Assembly: GCA_965222935.1 (NCBI GenBank)
Contig: CBDCVA010000002.1
Location: 1,798,001 to 1,862,000 of the forward strand
Origin: CBDCVA01 sp965222935 [NCBI: Candidatus Latescibacterota bacterium]
GTDB taxonomy: Bacteria > Latescibacterota > CBDCVA01
DNA length: 64,000 nucleotides
Direction: 5' to 3'
Below, one piece after another: positions 26,525-35,079 of this stretch. The first letter of the stretch is position 1. Each line of letters starts with the position of its first letter. The position numbers were made by a program, and so were the translations under genes. Below the pieces are notes generated by a model, which did no database searches, was not told the origin of the DNA, and worked only from the letters and a program-made list of their open reading frames with translations.

Positions 26525-28534
26525 TTAGACGCCGCCCCAGTAGATGAGGTGCCCCTCACCGGGGAACCAGAGTGCATCGGCGATGAAGGCGAGGAAGCAG
26601 CCGGTGACGTAGCCGATCAGCATGCCGTAAAAAAGCGGCAGGGACTTCCGGTAGAGCAGGATGCCGCCCAGCTTGATGACCAGCCACTTGCAGAGCCAGG
26701 CCAGGAAGATCGACAGGAAGGAAACCCGCATGGCCATGGTGTAGGGCGCCGTATAACCGATGGGGTGCAGGGGCCACCAGGCGAAGCGGTAGCGCATGAA
26801 GATCAGGAAGCTCATGACCGCGCTCCCGGCGCCGAAAGCGGTCAGGCGGGCGGTGTCAGGGCCGGTTGGATTTTGCATCTTCTTCACGGCAAGCGACATG
26901 CCGATGGGGTCTGCGCCCCGGAAGATCCAGTAACCCAGGTTGTAGGCGCCCACTGAATAGGTCGTATGCATGAAATAGACGCACGTCACGAGAAACGTCA
27001 CGGCCATCGAGATGGCCACCGCCCAGACGATGGCGCGCTTGTACATCCCCAACTCGTGGGCCAGCTTGGCTCCGTGTGCCATCGGTGGCATGAAGATGGA
27101 CCACACGTCCACGATCCACACGTAGGTGAACGACATCGCCGCCATGCTCGAGGGCGCGATGTTCTCGACGCCGAGGGCGTGGTAGGTGAACGTCTGGGGG
27201 ATGATGGGCGCCTTATAGAGCTGGGTTCCCGATTCACAGACGACGCGCGTCATCCCGAAGAAGATGGCGTAAGTCGCGATCATGAAGATCACCAGCACGT
27301 GGAACTCCATCCCGCTCCAGATGAGGAAGCCGCAGATGTAGAGCGTGCCCAGGATCAGGCCGACTACCGCCGTTCGGTAAGACAGTAGCTCGTTGCTGTC
27401 GTCGATCTCCGGGTCGTTCGTGATCGCCTTGCGCAGCACTGCCCCCAGGTGCCGGCGCGCCACCCAGATCCCCCACGCCACGAAGACCATGAAGGCCCCG
27501 AAGTTCTGCCAGCCGATCTCCGGGTAGTAGGAGCAGAACGCATCCGCCGCTCCGATCGAGAAGCCGAACCGTGAGAAGAGGCCCACCTGGAGGATCGAGA
27601 GCAGGTGGAAGAACCAGAGGCTGAAAAGCACATCGACGTTGGCCAGATAGCCGATGCTCCAGAGGGGAAAAGCCACGACCGCCCTGATCGCTGGGAACTG
27701 GCGATGGAGTTGGATCTCTCCCCAGTACGTTGGAAGGCTCGGGATCCCCGGATAGGCGTGGTTGAGGATGTTCCAGGTGGGGATGAAGCACGTGATCGCA
27801 AACGCCGCCCAGAAAAGTCTGCTCTGCATAATCCGGGGCGCGGCCTGGCCCGGATCGTGCTCCCCGATCAGTTCCTGAGGCACCTGCATCAGCGGGAAGA
27901 GCAGCCGCTCGTGCTCGATCCACTGCTTGCGGAACATCGCCACGCCGCAGAACAGAGCGGAAAAGAGCGCGCCGATGAAGCAGAACCACCAGAACAAGGG
28001 CAGCGCCCAGACCTCCCACGGGATCCGTTCGCCCTCGGGCAGGCCGTTGTAGAACCAGTCGATGGCTTGGTTCACGTTGTGTGGCGCGATCCAGTTGGGG
28101 ACGAAGGGCAGGATGTAGTCCGCCCACTGGTTCTCGGGTGAGGGGAAGTAGCCCGGCGTCGCGGGGATGGCGAAGAGGTAGCAGCCCAGGCCGATGTCGG
28201 GAATGGTCGTGGCGACGAGCGACATCGTGAAGATGACCACCATCTCCCGCGCCTCGAACGCGTTTCGCGGCCACCAGCGCCTGAGAATGGTGTTCGCCAC
28301 GCCGGCGAGGGCGAAGAGCATCAGCACCGAGCCGAAGGGCAGGTAACCGAACGTGATCCGCGAGGACTTGATGACGAGGAGGGAATAGGGTCCCCACACG
28401 CCCATGGTGACCGCGGCGAGGGTTCCCAAAAGCAGCGAGCGGTACGTGAGGCCGGCGAATCCCGCACGCGCCGGTGGGGTGACGGTCTCTGGAGGCTCGC
28501 GCGACGGCGCCGCGGAGGGCGGGGGGATAGTCAC
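26525..28534 (-). CDS. DUF6785/DUF6784-type polytopic membrane protein, copy 2
   Basis: A 669-residue multi-spanning protein with the common marks WFYNGLPEG (~residue 163), FRKQWIEHERLLFPLMQ (~210) and RFAWWPLHPIGY (~595). It is the most divergent of the six copies: the N-terminal membrane hairpin reads LTYRSLLLGTLAAVTMGVWG and the C-terminus ends FPGEGHLIYWGGV. Two acidic stretches (ITNDPEIDDSNEL) lie in a presumed cytoplasmic loop before the DUF6784 half. It faces the CBM9-like gene at 25531, as the copy at 39810 faces the CBM9-like gene at 38688. The start is a GTG without a clear ribosome-binding site; an upstream start is not available in frame. Confidence 0.8.
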   Translation of the reverse strand: MTIPPPSAAPSREPPETVTPPARAGFAGLTYRSLLLGTLAAVTMGVWGPYSLLVIKSSRITFGYLPFGSVLMLFALAGVANTILRRWWPRNAFEAREMVVIFTMSLVATTIPDIGLGCYLFAIPATPGYFPSPENQWADYILPFVPNWIAPHNVNQAIDWFYNGLPEGERIPWEVWALPLFWWFCFIGALFSALFCGVAMFRKQWIEHERLLFPLMQVPQELIGEHDPGQAAPRIMQSRLFWAAFAITCFIPTWNILNHAYPGIPSLPTYWGEIQLHRQFPAIRAVVAFPLWSIGYLANVDVLFSLWFFHLLSILQVGLFSRFGFSIGAADAFCSYYPEIGWQNFGAFMVFVAWGIWVARRHLGAVLRKAITNDPEIDDSNELLSYRTAVVGLILGTLYICGFLIWSGMEFHVLVIFMIATYAIFFGMTRVVCESGTQLYKAPIIPQTFTYHALGVENIAPSSMAAMSFTYVWIVDVWSIFMPPMAHGAKLAHELGMYKRAIVWAVAISMAVTFLVTCVYFMHTTYSVGAYNLGYWIFRGADPIGMSLAVKKMQNPTGPDTARLTAFGAGSAVMSFLIFMRYRFAWWPLHPIGYTAPYTMAMRVSFLSIFLAWLCKWLVIKLGGILLYRKSLPLFYGMLIGYVTGCFLAFIADALWFPGEGHLIYWGGV

Positions 28535-28555
28535 AGTCGTGGAATGGTGCTAGGG

Positions 28556-28732
28556 CTACTCGTGCGGGCTCCAGCCCTCGGCGGTCCAGAAGTCATGATG
28601 CTGAGTATGGGTCACCTCGAAAGCATCGATCCAGAAAGCGTCAAGGTAGGCGCAATGCACCGGCTGCTCGTCGGAACCCATCAGGAAGTCGCCAGCCGAG
28701 CTCGAGGAAGGCAATCCGTACCGGAAGAGCAC
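28556..28732 (-). pseudogene. Fragment of a formylglycine-generating enzyme (FGE-sulfatase) family gene
   Basis: On the minus strand a frame ending at the TAG at 28558-28556 reads GDFLMGSDEQPVHCAYLDAF then WIDAFEVTHTQ and, after an evident deletion, DFWTAEGWSPHE. GxFxMGSxE...PVHxVxLDxFxID.xEVTxxQ is the N-terminal signature of FGE-sulfatase proteins. Only ~55 codons remain, and the catalytic C-terminal half is gone. Such enzymes activate sulfatases like the one at 9043. Confidence 0.55.
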
Positions 28733-29226
28733 TACGGAAGCGTATGCGGAACATAACCGTAAGAAGATTGGGATGTCGCCTCGGATTTGTCAACCGCCTT
28801 GAGACCGGATCGACCTCCCTCAGCCCAGCGCACCGACGTGTCGGAGCGATGGCCAGGCCCTGTTCCGATCATGGGTTATGGAAGACCCTCAGGTGAGGTG
28901 GCTTGACTCTATCGTGCGGTAGCATCCCCTTGTTGTGTTTTATTCCTGTTGTGCCTTCTGTCACTTGTGCTCTATCTTCCTCCCACCTCCATTGAGGCAA
29001 AGGGCGCAGTGCGGTCACGAGACTGCTATCGCAAGGAAGCCCCTTACGTTCGGCCACACGATAGGAGCGCTCTGAATGGAAAGTCTTCATTCCGTGGTTC
29101 GTAACGTCCTGCTCAAGGAAAGCCAAAACGGAAGACAGCGAGCGCGGAGCCGAAGGGCTCGCCCCTGGTGGCGAAAGCGCGAGGGCACCGGTATCACCGC
29201 AAGCACCCAGCATGGGAGGGGCACCC
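28733..29226. other. Intergenic region of ~490 bp, no gene recognised
   Basis: No frame with family resemblance was found on either strand. The minus-strand frame at 28869-29213 looks like chance (no ribosome-binding site, mixed composition). The start of the aldolase gene to the right has a good GGGAGGGG, but I see no clear -35/-10 pair. Confidence 0.4.
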
Positions 29227-30066
29227 GTGGTTAACCTGCAAACCGATCCCGGTAGGTCACTTGGGGATAGCTTTTACTCCGGAGGTGGCCCCGGGCGCCA
29301 TCTGAAAAGCCGGCTGAGGGCTGGCGAGGTCCTCATCGGCGGTATGCTCACCGAGTATGCCCGCCCGTCGCTCGTGAAGCTGTATCGGCAGGCCGGGTTC
29401 GACTTCGTGTACATCGAGAATGAACACGCGATGTTCAGCCCGACCGATTTCACCGATACCGTCGCGGCCGCGCGCGATAATGGTCTGCCAGTCATCGCGA
29501 AGACGCCTCAACTTGAACGAGCGGAGGTCGCAAGGTTGCTCGAGTGCGGCGTAGTGGGCATCCAGCTTCCACGAACGGAAACGCGAAGTGAAATCGAGAC
29601 CTTGCTGGACTACCTGAAGTTTCCCCCGGCGGGGTCGCGCGCGTGGGCGCCGGGCTACGGCAATAGCGACTATCGGCAGCCCACCGACCACAGACAATGG
29701 ATAGCGGACCAGGACGCCGAGACCACGCTTGTGGTGCACATCGAGACGAAAAAGGGCTACCAAAACGTCGAGGAGATCGTCAGCAGTCCCGGCGTTGACA
29801 TGGTCTATGTGGGCCCCGGGGACTTCTCCGTGGAGATGGGGCATCCCGGAAACCCCGATCACCCCGATGTGGCTGGCCCGATGGAGGCGATCCTGGAGAT
29901 CTGTAAGAGCCACGGCGTGCCCTTCGGCACTACGCCTTCCAGCGTCGATGCGGCCGGGAGTTGGATCGACAGGGGAGCGAGCTTTTTCGAGGCGGGGAGC
30001 GAAATGAGCTTCATCTTCAACGGCGCCTCAACCCTTGTAGACGCCTACCGAAAGCTCATCGACTGA
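29227..30066 (+). CDS. HpcH/HpaI aldolase family protein
   Basis: About 279 residues of a class II aldolase TIM barrel: RQAGFDFVYIENEHAMFSP (~residue 55), VGIQLPRTET, VVHIETKKGYQNVEEI (the metal-binding glutamate in IET) and DMVYVGPGDFSVEMGHPG (the metal-binding aspartate). Relatives split 2-oxo-3-hydroxy acids, for example 2-keto-3-deoxy sugar acids, into pyruvate and an aldehyde with Mg2+/Mn2+. I prefer the GTG at 29227 because GGGAGGGG lies 7 bases before it; the ATG at 29212 has no ribosome-binding site. It converges with the DUF6785/6784 gene at 30109. Confidence 0.85.
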   Translation: MVNLQTDPGRSLGDSFYSGGGPGRHLKSRLRAGEVLIGGMLTEYARPSLVKLYRQAGFDFVYIENEHAMFSPTDFTDTVAAARDNGLPVIAKTPQLERAEVARLLECGVVGIQLPRTETRSEIETLLDYLKFPPAGSRAWAPGYGNSDYRQPTDHRQWIADQDAETTLVVHIETKKGYQNVEEIVSSPGVDMVYVGPGDFSVEMGHPGNPDHPDVAGPMEAILEICKSHGVPFGTTPSSVDAAGSWIDRGASFFEAGSEMSFIFNGASTLVDAYRKLID

Positions 30067-30108
30067 ACGGGGCCGACCGCCCATGATCTAGAGGGCCTCT
30101 CTGTTGAG

Positions 30109-32217
30109 CTATCCCGTTCCCGGGCCTAGGGGGTAGAGGAGGACGTCTACGATCAGCGGAATGCCCTCGCCGACGAAGTAACCGCAGATCATGCCATAGA
30201 AGAAGGGCTTGCTCCGCTCGTAGAGCCGGATGCCGCCGATCTGGAGCACGATCATCTTGATCAGCCATGCGAGGAAAGCGCTGAGCAGCAGCCAATCCAC
30301 CGGCCACGCCGACGCGACGGCCAACCCGACCGGGTGCAGGGGCCACCACGCGAAGCGGTAGCGCAGGAACGTGAGGATCCCCATCTCCGTCGCGCCCAGA
30401 CCGAAAAACCCGATCCGCTTCCAGTCTGGGCCTTCGGGCTCCTTGATCCGTGCCACGACATCCTCGAATGAGACGAGGCCCCCTGTGCGATAGGTCCACG
30501 AGCCGAAGTTGTAGGCACCCTGGTCGTAGGAGATGATCAGGATGTAGCCGATGGCCGTGACGAAGCCCACGGCCGCCGAGACGAAGATGGCGAGAGGCAC
30601 CGCTCGCGTGGCGCGCCGGATACGCTCGGATAGCTTCATGATATTGGCCGCCGCGGGCATGAAGACGGCCTGGACATCACCGTGCCAGGAGTACTGGAAG
30701 CCCATGGCGATCAGGCTCTTGGGGGACATGTGCGTTCCACCCAGCAGGGTCATGGTGAAGGGCTCCGCGATCATCGGCGGGACGAAGTAGTACAGCCCGA
30801 CCTGTGCGACGATCCGCGACAGGCCAAGGTAGATGATGAATATCGCGGGCACGAACACCGCGATGACGTGGGCCTCCATGCCCGCGTGCGATAGCCAAGC
30901 GCTGAAGAAGACCACGCCCCCGAGAAGCCCCCACACGGCCGTACGGTAGCTGAGCGGTTCCCCCGAATCGTCCAGGTCGGGCTCACCGCCGAATGCCTTG
31001 CGGACGACCCGCGCCAGGTGCGCCCGTGCCATCCATACGCTGAAACCCACCATGAAGAAGAACGCCCCGGCGCTTTGCCACGAAGAGGCGGCCACCGACC
31101 AGACGAACACGCCCGTGTCGCCGATGGAAAACCCGATTCGGTTGTACATGCCCTCCTGAAGCACCACGAGCAGCCGGAAGACCCAGACGCTGGCGAGGAC
31201 GTCCAGGTGGGCCAGATATGAGAAACCCATCGCGGGCAAACAGAGCCACAGACGGATCGTCGGGAAACCCTTGCCGACGGTGAGCGAGCCCATCACGGGA
31301 ATCTCGGGGAACGCCGGGAAGAAGAAGTGAGCCCAGTTCCAGTACAGGATGAAAGCCCCGACGGCGAAGCCCGTCCAGAATAGGCCGCTGCGCATGAAGG
31401 CCGGCATCTTACGAGAGCTTCCGGATTCGCGCACCATCTCGCGCGGAAACTCCATTAGGGGAAAGGTCAGGCGCTCGTGCTCGGCCCACTGGCGACGGAA
31501 GATGGCGGCCAGGCAGAAGCACATGAAGTAGAACGCTCCGATCAACGCTAGCCACCAGAAAAGCGGCGCCAGCCACGCGCGCCAGGGGATCGTTGCCCAG
31601 GGCGGCAAGCCCTCGTAGAACCAGGCCATTTCATCGTGGGCGTTGGTGGGCGTCATCCAGGCTTCGATGTAGGGATGGAAGTGCCTGGCCCACTCGTTCT
31701 CGACCGAGGCGAAGTAGTAGGGCGAGCTGATGATCGCTAGGAAAAACCCGATCAGGAAGAGGGGGATGGTGATACCGACCAGGCCCATGGTGAACACGAT
31801 GATCAGTTCACCGGGCCGCAGCGCGAGCCGAGGGCTCAAGAGCTTCAGCAAGGGGTTGAGGATGGCCACGCAGCACAGAAATGGGAACATCACGCCCATC
31901 GGCAAGAAGGTGCGCGTGATCTCGCTGCGGATCAGCTCGGCGGTCTGGTAGCGCCACAGCGCCGCCGGCGCAGCGACGTTGATCAGGACGGAGAAGCCTG
32001 CGCCTAAAAGCAACGCCCGCCAGGTGAGACCTGTGAGCGCTTGGGGTGTTGGCGCGGCATGGGGTGGCGCCTGGGGGTGGTGGACGCTCTGATTGCAGGG
32101 GTCCGTGGGTTTACTCCTCGTGAGGGTTCGAGTCCCCCTCCGGCACCAACTCAGGGCTCGGGCCTTTATGTGACGGCATGTTAAGGCCGACCAGTCCGTC
32201 CTCCAAGACCGGTTCAC
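30109..32217 (-). CDS. DUF6785/DUF6784-type polytopic membrane protein, copy 3 (5' end altered)
   Basis: A multi-spanning protein closest to copy 1: LTWRALLLGAGFSVLINV, RSEITRTFLPMG, WFYEGLPPW, FRRQWAEHERLTFPLME, YYFVPPMIAEPF, RFAWWPLHPVG, ending PLGPGTG. Family similarity begins only around residue 61 (about 32040). Upstream the same frame runs, without any usable internal start, antisense through a tRNA-Leu relic (32069-32148) to a GTG at 32217. So either translation starts far upstream with a ~60-residue tail of no known kind (CRRGTRTLTRSKPTDPCNQS is antisense tRNA), or the gene has lost its own start through rearrangement. The transporter body itself is intact. Confidence 0.7.
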   Translation of the reverse strand: MNRSWRTDWSALTCRHIKARALSWCRRGTRTLTRSKPTDPCNQSVHHPQAPPHAAPTPQALTGLTWRALLLGAGFSVLINVAAPAALWRYQTAELIRSEITRTFLPMGVMFPFLCCVAILNPLLKLLSPRLALRPGELIIVFTMGLVGITIPLFLIGFFLAIISSPYYFASVENEWARHFHPYIEAWMTPTNAHDEMAWFYEGLPPWATIPWRAWLAPLFWWLALIGAFYFMCFCLAAIFRRQWAEHERLTFPLMEFPREMVRESGSSRKMPAFMRSGLFWTGFAVGAFILYWNWAHFFFPAFPEIPVMGSLTVGKGFPTIRLWLCLPAMGFSYLAHLDVLASVWVFRLLVVLQEGMYNRIGFSIGDTGVFVWSVAASSWQSAGAFFFMVGFSVWMARAHLARVVRKAFGGEPDLDDSGEPLSYRTAVWGLLGGVVFFSAWLSHAGMEAHVIAVFVPAIFIIYLGLSRIVAQVGLYYFVPPMIAEPFTMTLLGGTHMSPKSLIAMGFQYSWHGDVQAVFMPAAANIMKLSERIRRATRAVPLAIFVSAAVGFVTAIGYILIISYDQGAYNFGSWTYRTGGLVSFEDVVARIKEPEGPDWKRIGFFGLGATEMGILTFLRYRFAWWPLHPVGLAVASAWPVDWLLLSAFLAWLIKMIVLQIGGIRLYERSKPFFYGMICGYFVGEGIPLIVDVLLYPLGPGTG
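32069..32148 (+). pseudogene. tRNA-Leu-like relic
   Basis: The 3' part reads GAGGGTTCGAGTCCCCCTCC then GGCACCA: T-arm, acceptor 3' strand and CCA end of a long-variable-arm tRNA, preceded by a possible variable arm (GTGGGTTTACTCCTCGTG). The 5' part (GCCTGGGGGTGGTGG) could pair with the acceptor with one mismatch. However, the D-arm lacks about ten bases, the anticodon stem CTCTG/CAGGG encloses only four bases, and the T-stem side is one base short. It is therefore not a functional tRNA. It overlaps the 5' end of the membrane protein gene on the other strand. Confidence 0.55.
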
Positions 32218-32473
32218 CCGCTAGGTTCGCCGAGGGACGAGATGGCATACAGGAAGCGGGATAGCTCATCCGCTCGAAGCCGCCTCGGACGCCGACAGAA
32301 ACGGTCCGCGATATTGGCCGGATACGTTGGCGGTCCGATGCCGAGGCGGTTGACGCCCGTGAGCTTCTCGACGATTTCGCTACTGCATCCGGCCGTATGA
32401 CTTGCCGACAGCGGCAAGGAACGCCATCTTGGGCCGACGGCTGCAACATCATGGTATTGGGGCCGCGGTGATC
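32149..32473. other. Intergenic stretch beside the tRNA relic, possible gene remnant
   Basis: The minus-strand frame 32417-32214 (67 codons) reads KLTGVNRLGIGPPTYPANIA then DRFCRRPRRLRADELSRFL, which looks like real protein (ordered, not low-complexity) but belongs to no family I can name. It has no good ribosome-binding site and may be a fragment. No integrase or att core was recognised. Confidence 0.3.
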
Positions 32474-33349
32474 ATGTCTATATCAAAACGTGTTACATTG
32501 GGTAACGCATCCTACGGATACCGCGAGTACGGCTTGCGAGAATTCTTCGAGGCTTCGAAGCGTATTGGTATTTTGGCGATCGAGATCGACTGCGGATGGC
32601 TGCAGGAGGAATCCAGAAACAAGATTGCTGTGGATGCAAATGCCGAGGATATCGCCGGTGTGAAGCGATTGGCGGAAGAAGTCGGCGTCACCGTGGCTGC
32701 CCTCGGCGGCGGCGCGGTGGTTGGGCTAGACGGCGAAGTCGCGAAAGATCGTTGCGACGAGATGATGAAAGTGATTGATGTGGCTGACGCCCTCGACGCG
32801 CGCGTCGTTCGGGTTTTCACGGAGCACGACTTTACACACTCAAAACACTATGTGCTTCCGGCAGAAAGGGTGACCGACGCGCTGTATGAAATACTCGGCG
32901 CGGCTTTCAACAAGCTGGGCGAGTATGCCCAGGAAAAGAATGTCGCCTTGGCCATCGAGAACCACGGCGGCACATCGGCGACGGGTGCGCGGCTGGGGCG
33001 GCTTTTGGATAGGGTTCCCTTCAAGTCGGTGGGCGTGACCTACGATCCGGCCAACTACGCTTACGGAGGAGAAGACCCTTACGCCGCCTTGCAAGCCGTC
33101 AAAGATCGCGTTGTCTATACGCATTGGAAGGACGTGGCTCGTCGCGGCGATAAGGTCGAATACCGTGCGTTTGGCGAGGGGGATATCGACTGGCAGCCGA
33201 TCATCCGCACCCTGCTGGACGATTTCGATGGGATTTGGGCCATTGAGTACGAACGGAAGATCGACAGCACCCTGGAGACGCTGATGGACGGAACCCGAAG
33301 AAGCATCGACAATCTGCGCGGAGCGATCGAGCAGGCGCAGCAGACTTAG
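32474..33349 (+). CDS. Sugar phosphate isomerase/epimerase family protein (xylose isomerase-like TIM barrel)
   Basis: A 291-residue TIM barrel of the AP-endonuclease-2/xylose isomerase-like family. Metal-binding acidic residues sit at the expected strand ends: AIEIDCG (~residue 37), VALAIENHGG (~160), VGVTYDPANYAYGG (~188), YTHWKDV (~213) and IWAIEYER (~255). Known relatives isomerise or epimerise ketoses, inosose or hydroxypyruvate. The start at 32474 (MSISKRVTLG) was chosen for homology; the ribosome-binding site is weak, and a GTG six bases earlier is possible. The VOC gene follows after 23 bases and an SDR after 12 more, so the three form an operon. Confidence 0.8.
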   Translation: MSISKRVTLGNASYGYREYGLREFFEASKRIGILAIEIDCGWLQEESRNKIAVDANAEDIAGVKRLAEEVGVTVAALGGGAVVGLDGEVAKDRCDEMMKVIDVADALDARVVRVFTEHDFTHSKHYVLPAERVTDALYEILGAAFNKLGEYAQEKNVALAIENHGGTSATGARLGRLLDRVPFKSVGVTYDPANYAYGGEDPYAALQAVKDRVVYTHWKDVARRGDKVEYRAFGEGDIDWQPIIRTLLDDFDGIWAIEYERKIDSTLETLMDGTRRSIDNLRGAIEQAQQT

Positions 33350-33372
33350 CTCCGATCCCCGACATTTTCCCC

Positions 33373-35067
33373 ATGACCCACATCAAACGTCTAGGCCATG
33401 TCGGCATTACCGTTCCCGATGTCGAGCGCGTAGCAGCGTTCTACGAAAACATCGTGGGCCTTGAGATTTCTGACCGCGCCGACGGAGCGGTTTTTTTGCG
33501 GTGCAACAACGAGCATCATTGCTTGGGGTTGTATCCTGGACCACAGCGCGGGCTGCACCATTTGGGCCTAGAGGTTCACGACGGTGAAGCGCTTGAACGT
33601 GTTCGTAGGACGCTCGCCCAGCGGGGTCTCGAGCCAGAATCCGATGATGACGCGCATCCTGGGATTGGCGCATCCGCATGCTTTCGCGATCCGGATGGAA
33701 ATCGCTTGAAGTTTTACGAAGGGATGCAGCACCTTGATCAGCCGCTGGCTCCACGCGAAGTCAGGCCCGTGAAGTTCGGTCACATCACTTTTCACACGAT
33801 CGATCTGAACCGCACGTTGTCCTTTTACCTGGACGCACTCGGATTTCGTCTATCCGACAGCGTTGAGGGGACAACCCTCGCTTGGGTTCGCTGCAACCAG
33901 GATCACCATGGCATCGCGTTCCACAACGATGGCCGGGCGAAGGTGAATCACTACTGCTTCGATCTTGCCGACTGGCACGCGATCAAGGCAATCTGTGACC
34001 ATCTCAAGCGTCACAAGACCCCCATACTTTACGGACCGAGTCGGCATGGTCCTGGCGACAACATCTTTCTCTATATCCCCGATCCGGCTGGAAACATCAT
34101 CGAATTGAGCACTGAGATGCTGCAGATCTGGGACGAGTCATCCTATCGCCCCAAGAACTGGCCCAACGCTCCCGCAACCGTCGACGTTTGGCGGGCGCTG
34201 CCGGCGCCAAAACACTTCCTGGACGGTGAGGGGCGTGACTTTAGCGATTGGGTGGCGGGATCCCCGGTGATTGGTGCCGGATGGCACGTGCGTGAAGTCG
34301 CCGGTTTCCGCCCGATGGACCCCGCGGCGCGCATCACGGCTCCCACACCCGAGTTGCCCGAATTCAAAATCGATATTCCACAGTTTACGCTCAGCGCCAA
34401 GGACCCCTCAGACCACGTAAAGGCGCTCGTCAGGGCGGACCGGCGATTTCCCGCGGGCGGTGGTCTCTCCGTGGCTGTCGACATGGCGGTCGAAGTTCAC
34501 GAGACGAAAAACAATCCGTACAATGCGGACCCTGATGATCCTCGACTTGGCAGTGGTTCTATCTCCCTCATTGACGATACGACGGGCCTGGTGTTGAACT
34601 TCGAGATTTCGAATCGTCGCGTGATGGCGCTGCGCGAGTTGTTCCTCGTGTCGTCGCCGGGCGGCGAGGCGGGTTCCGTGAAACCGATGGCCGAGCCCGT
34701 CTTGACCGATTTGTCGATCGAGCCGGGTAGCTGGCACCGGTACGAGATTCGCTATTATCCCGGTGAGGATGCACCGATGGCGCCGGGCCCGGATCGTGCC
34801 GAGTGGTACGTGGATGGCGAGCTCGTCCACACCGTCACCTGGGTGGCAACCGTCGATCCACCTTCGGCGCCTGTCGTCAAGCCATCCCGGTTTACCGTGA
34901 ATATGGCCATCTTCACGTTGCTGGATGATCTGCCGGACGGACGAGACGGCACGATCCCAGGGCTCGATCCCGGGTATGAACAAACGGCCTTTGGCCAGGG
35001 AGTGACGGCTCGGTGGCGCAACCTCGGAGTGGTTGACATCGGCGAGAAGTGGCACGTTCACAAGTAG
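33373..35067 (+). CDS. Two-domain VOC (extradiol dioxygenase-like) protein with extra C-terminal domain
   Basis: A 564-residue protein. Residues 1-~120 and ~135-~245 are vicinal-oxygen-chelate domains with metal-site residues: HVGITVPD / HHLGLEV / KFYEG in the first, HITFHTID / HYCFDLAD / IELSTE in the second. This is the layout of type I extradiol ring-cleaving dioxygenases. The final ~290 residues form a separate beta-rich domain (RFPAGGGLSVAVDMAVEVH, WHRYEIRYYPGED, AEWYVDGELVHTVTW). It ends LPDGRDGTIPGLDPGYEQTA, resembling my recollection of DUF6081-type domains. A VOC dioxygenase joined to such a domain is uncommon. The neighbours (sugar isomerase, SDR) suggest catabolism of a cyclic polyol or aromatic compound (inference). 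Confidence 0.75.
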   Translation: MTHIKRLGHVGITVPDVERVAAFYENIVGLEISDRADGAVFLRCNNEHHCLGLYPGPQRGLHHLGLEVHDGEALERVRRTLAQRGLEPESDDDAHPGIGASACFRDPDGNRLKFYEGMQHLDQPLAPREVRPVKFGHITFHTIDLNRTLSFYLDALGFRLSDSVEGTTLAWVRCNQDHHGIAFHNDGRAKVNHYCFDLADWHAIKAICDHLKRHKTPILYGPSRHGPGDNIFLYIPDPAGNIIELSTEMLQIWDESSYRPKNWPNAPATVDVWRALPAPKHFLDGEGRDFSDWVAGSPVIGAGWHVREVAGFRPMDPAARITAPTPELPEFKIDIPQFTLSAKDPSDHVKALVRADRRFPAGGGLSVAVDMAVEVHETKNNPYNADPDDPRLGSGSISLIDDTTGLVLNFEISNRRVMALRELFLVSSPGGEAGSVKPMAEPVLTDLSIEPGSWHRYEIRYYPGEDAPMAPGPDRAEWYVDGELVHTVTWVATVDPPSAPVVKPSRFTVNMAIFTLLDDLPDGRDGTIPGLDPGYEQTAFGQGVTARWRNLGVVDIGEKWHVHK

Positions 35068-35079
35068 CGTTGGAAGTCG

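Noticed and set aside
28869-29213. Open frame of 114 codons on the minus strand
   Set aside because: No ribosome-binding site, no domain features and biased composition; probably chance.
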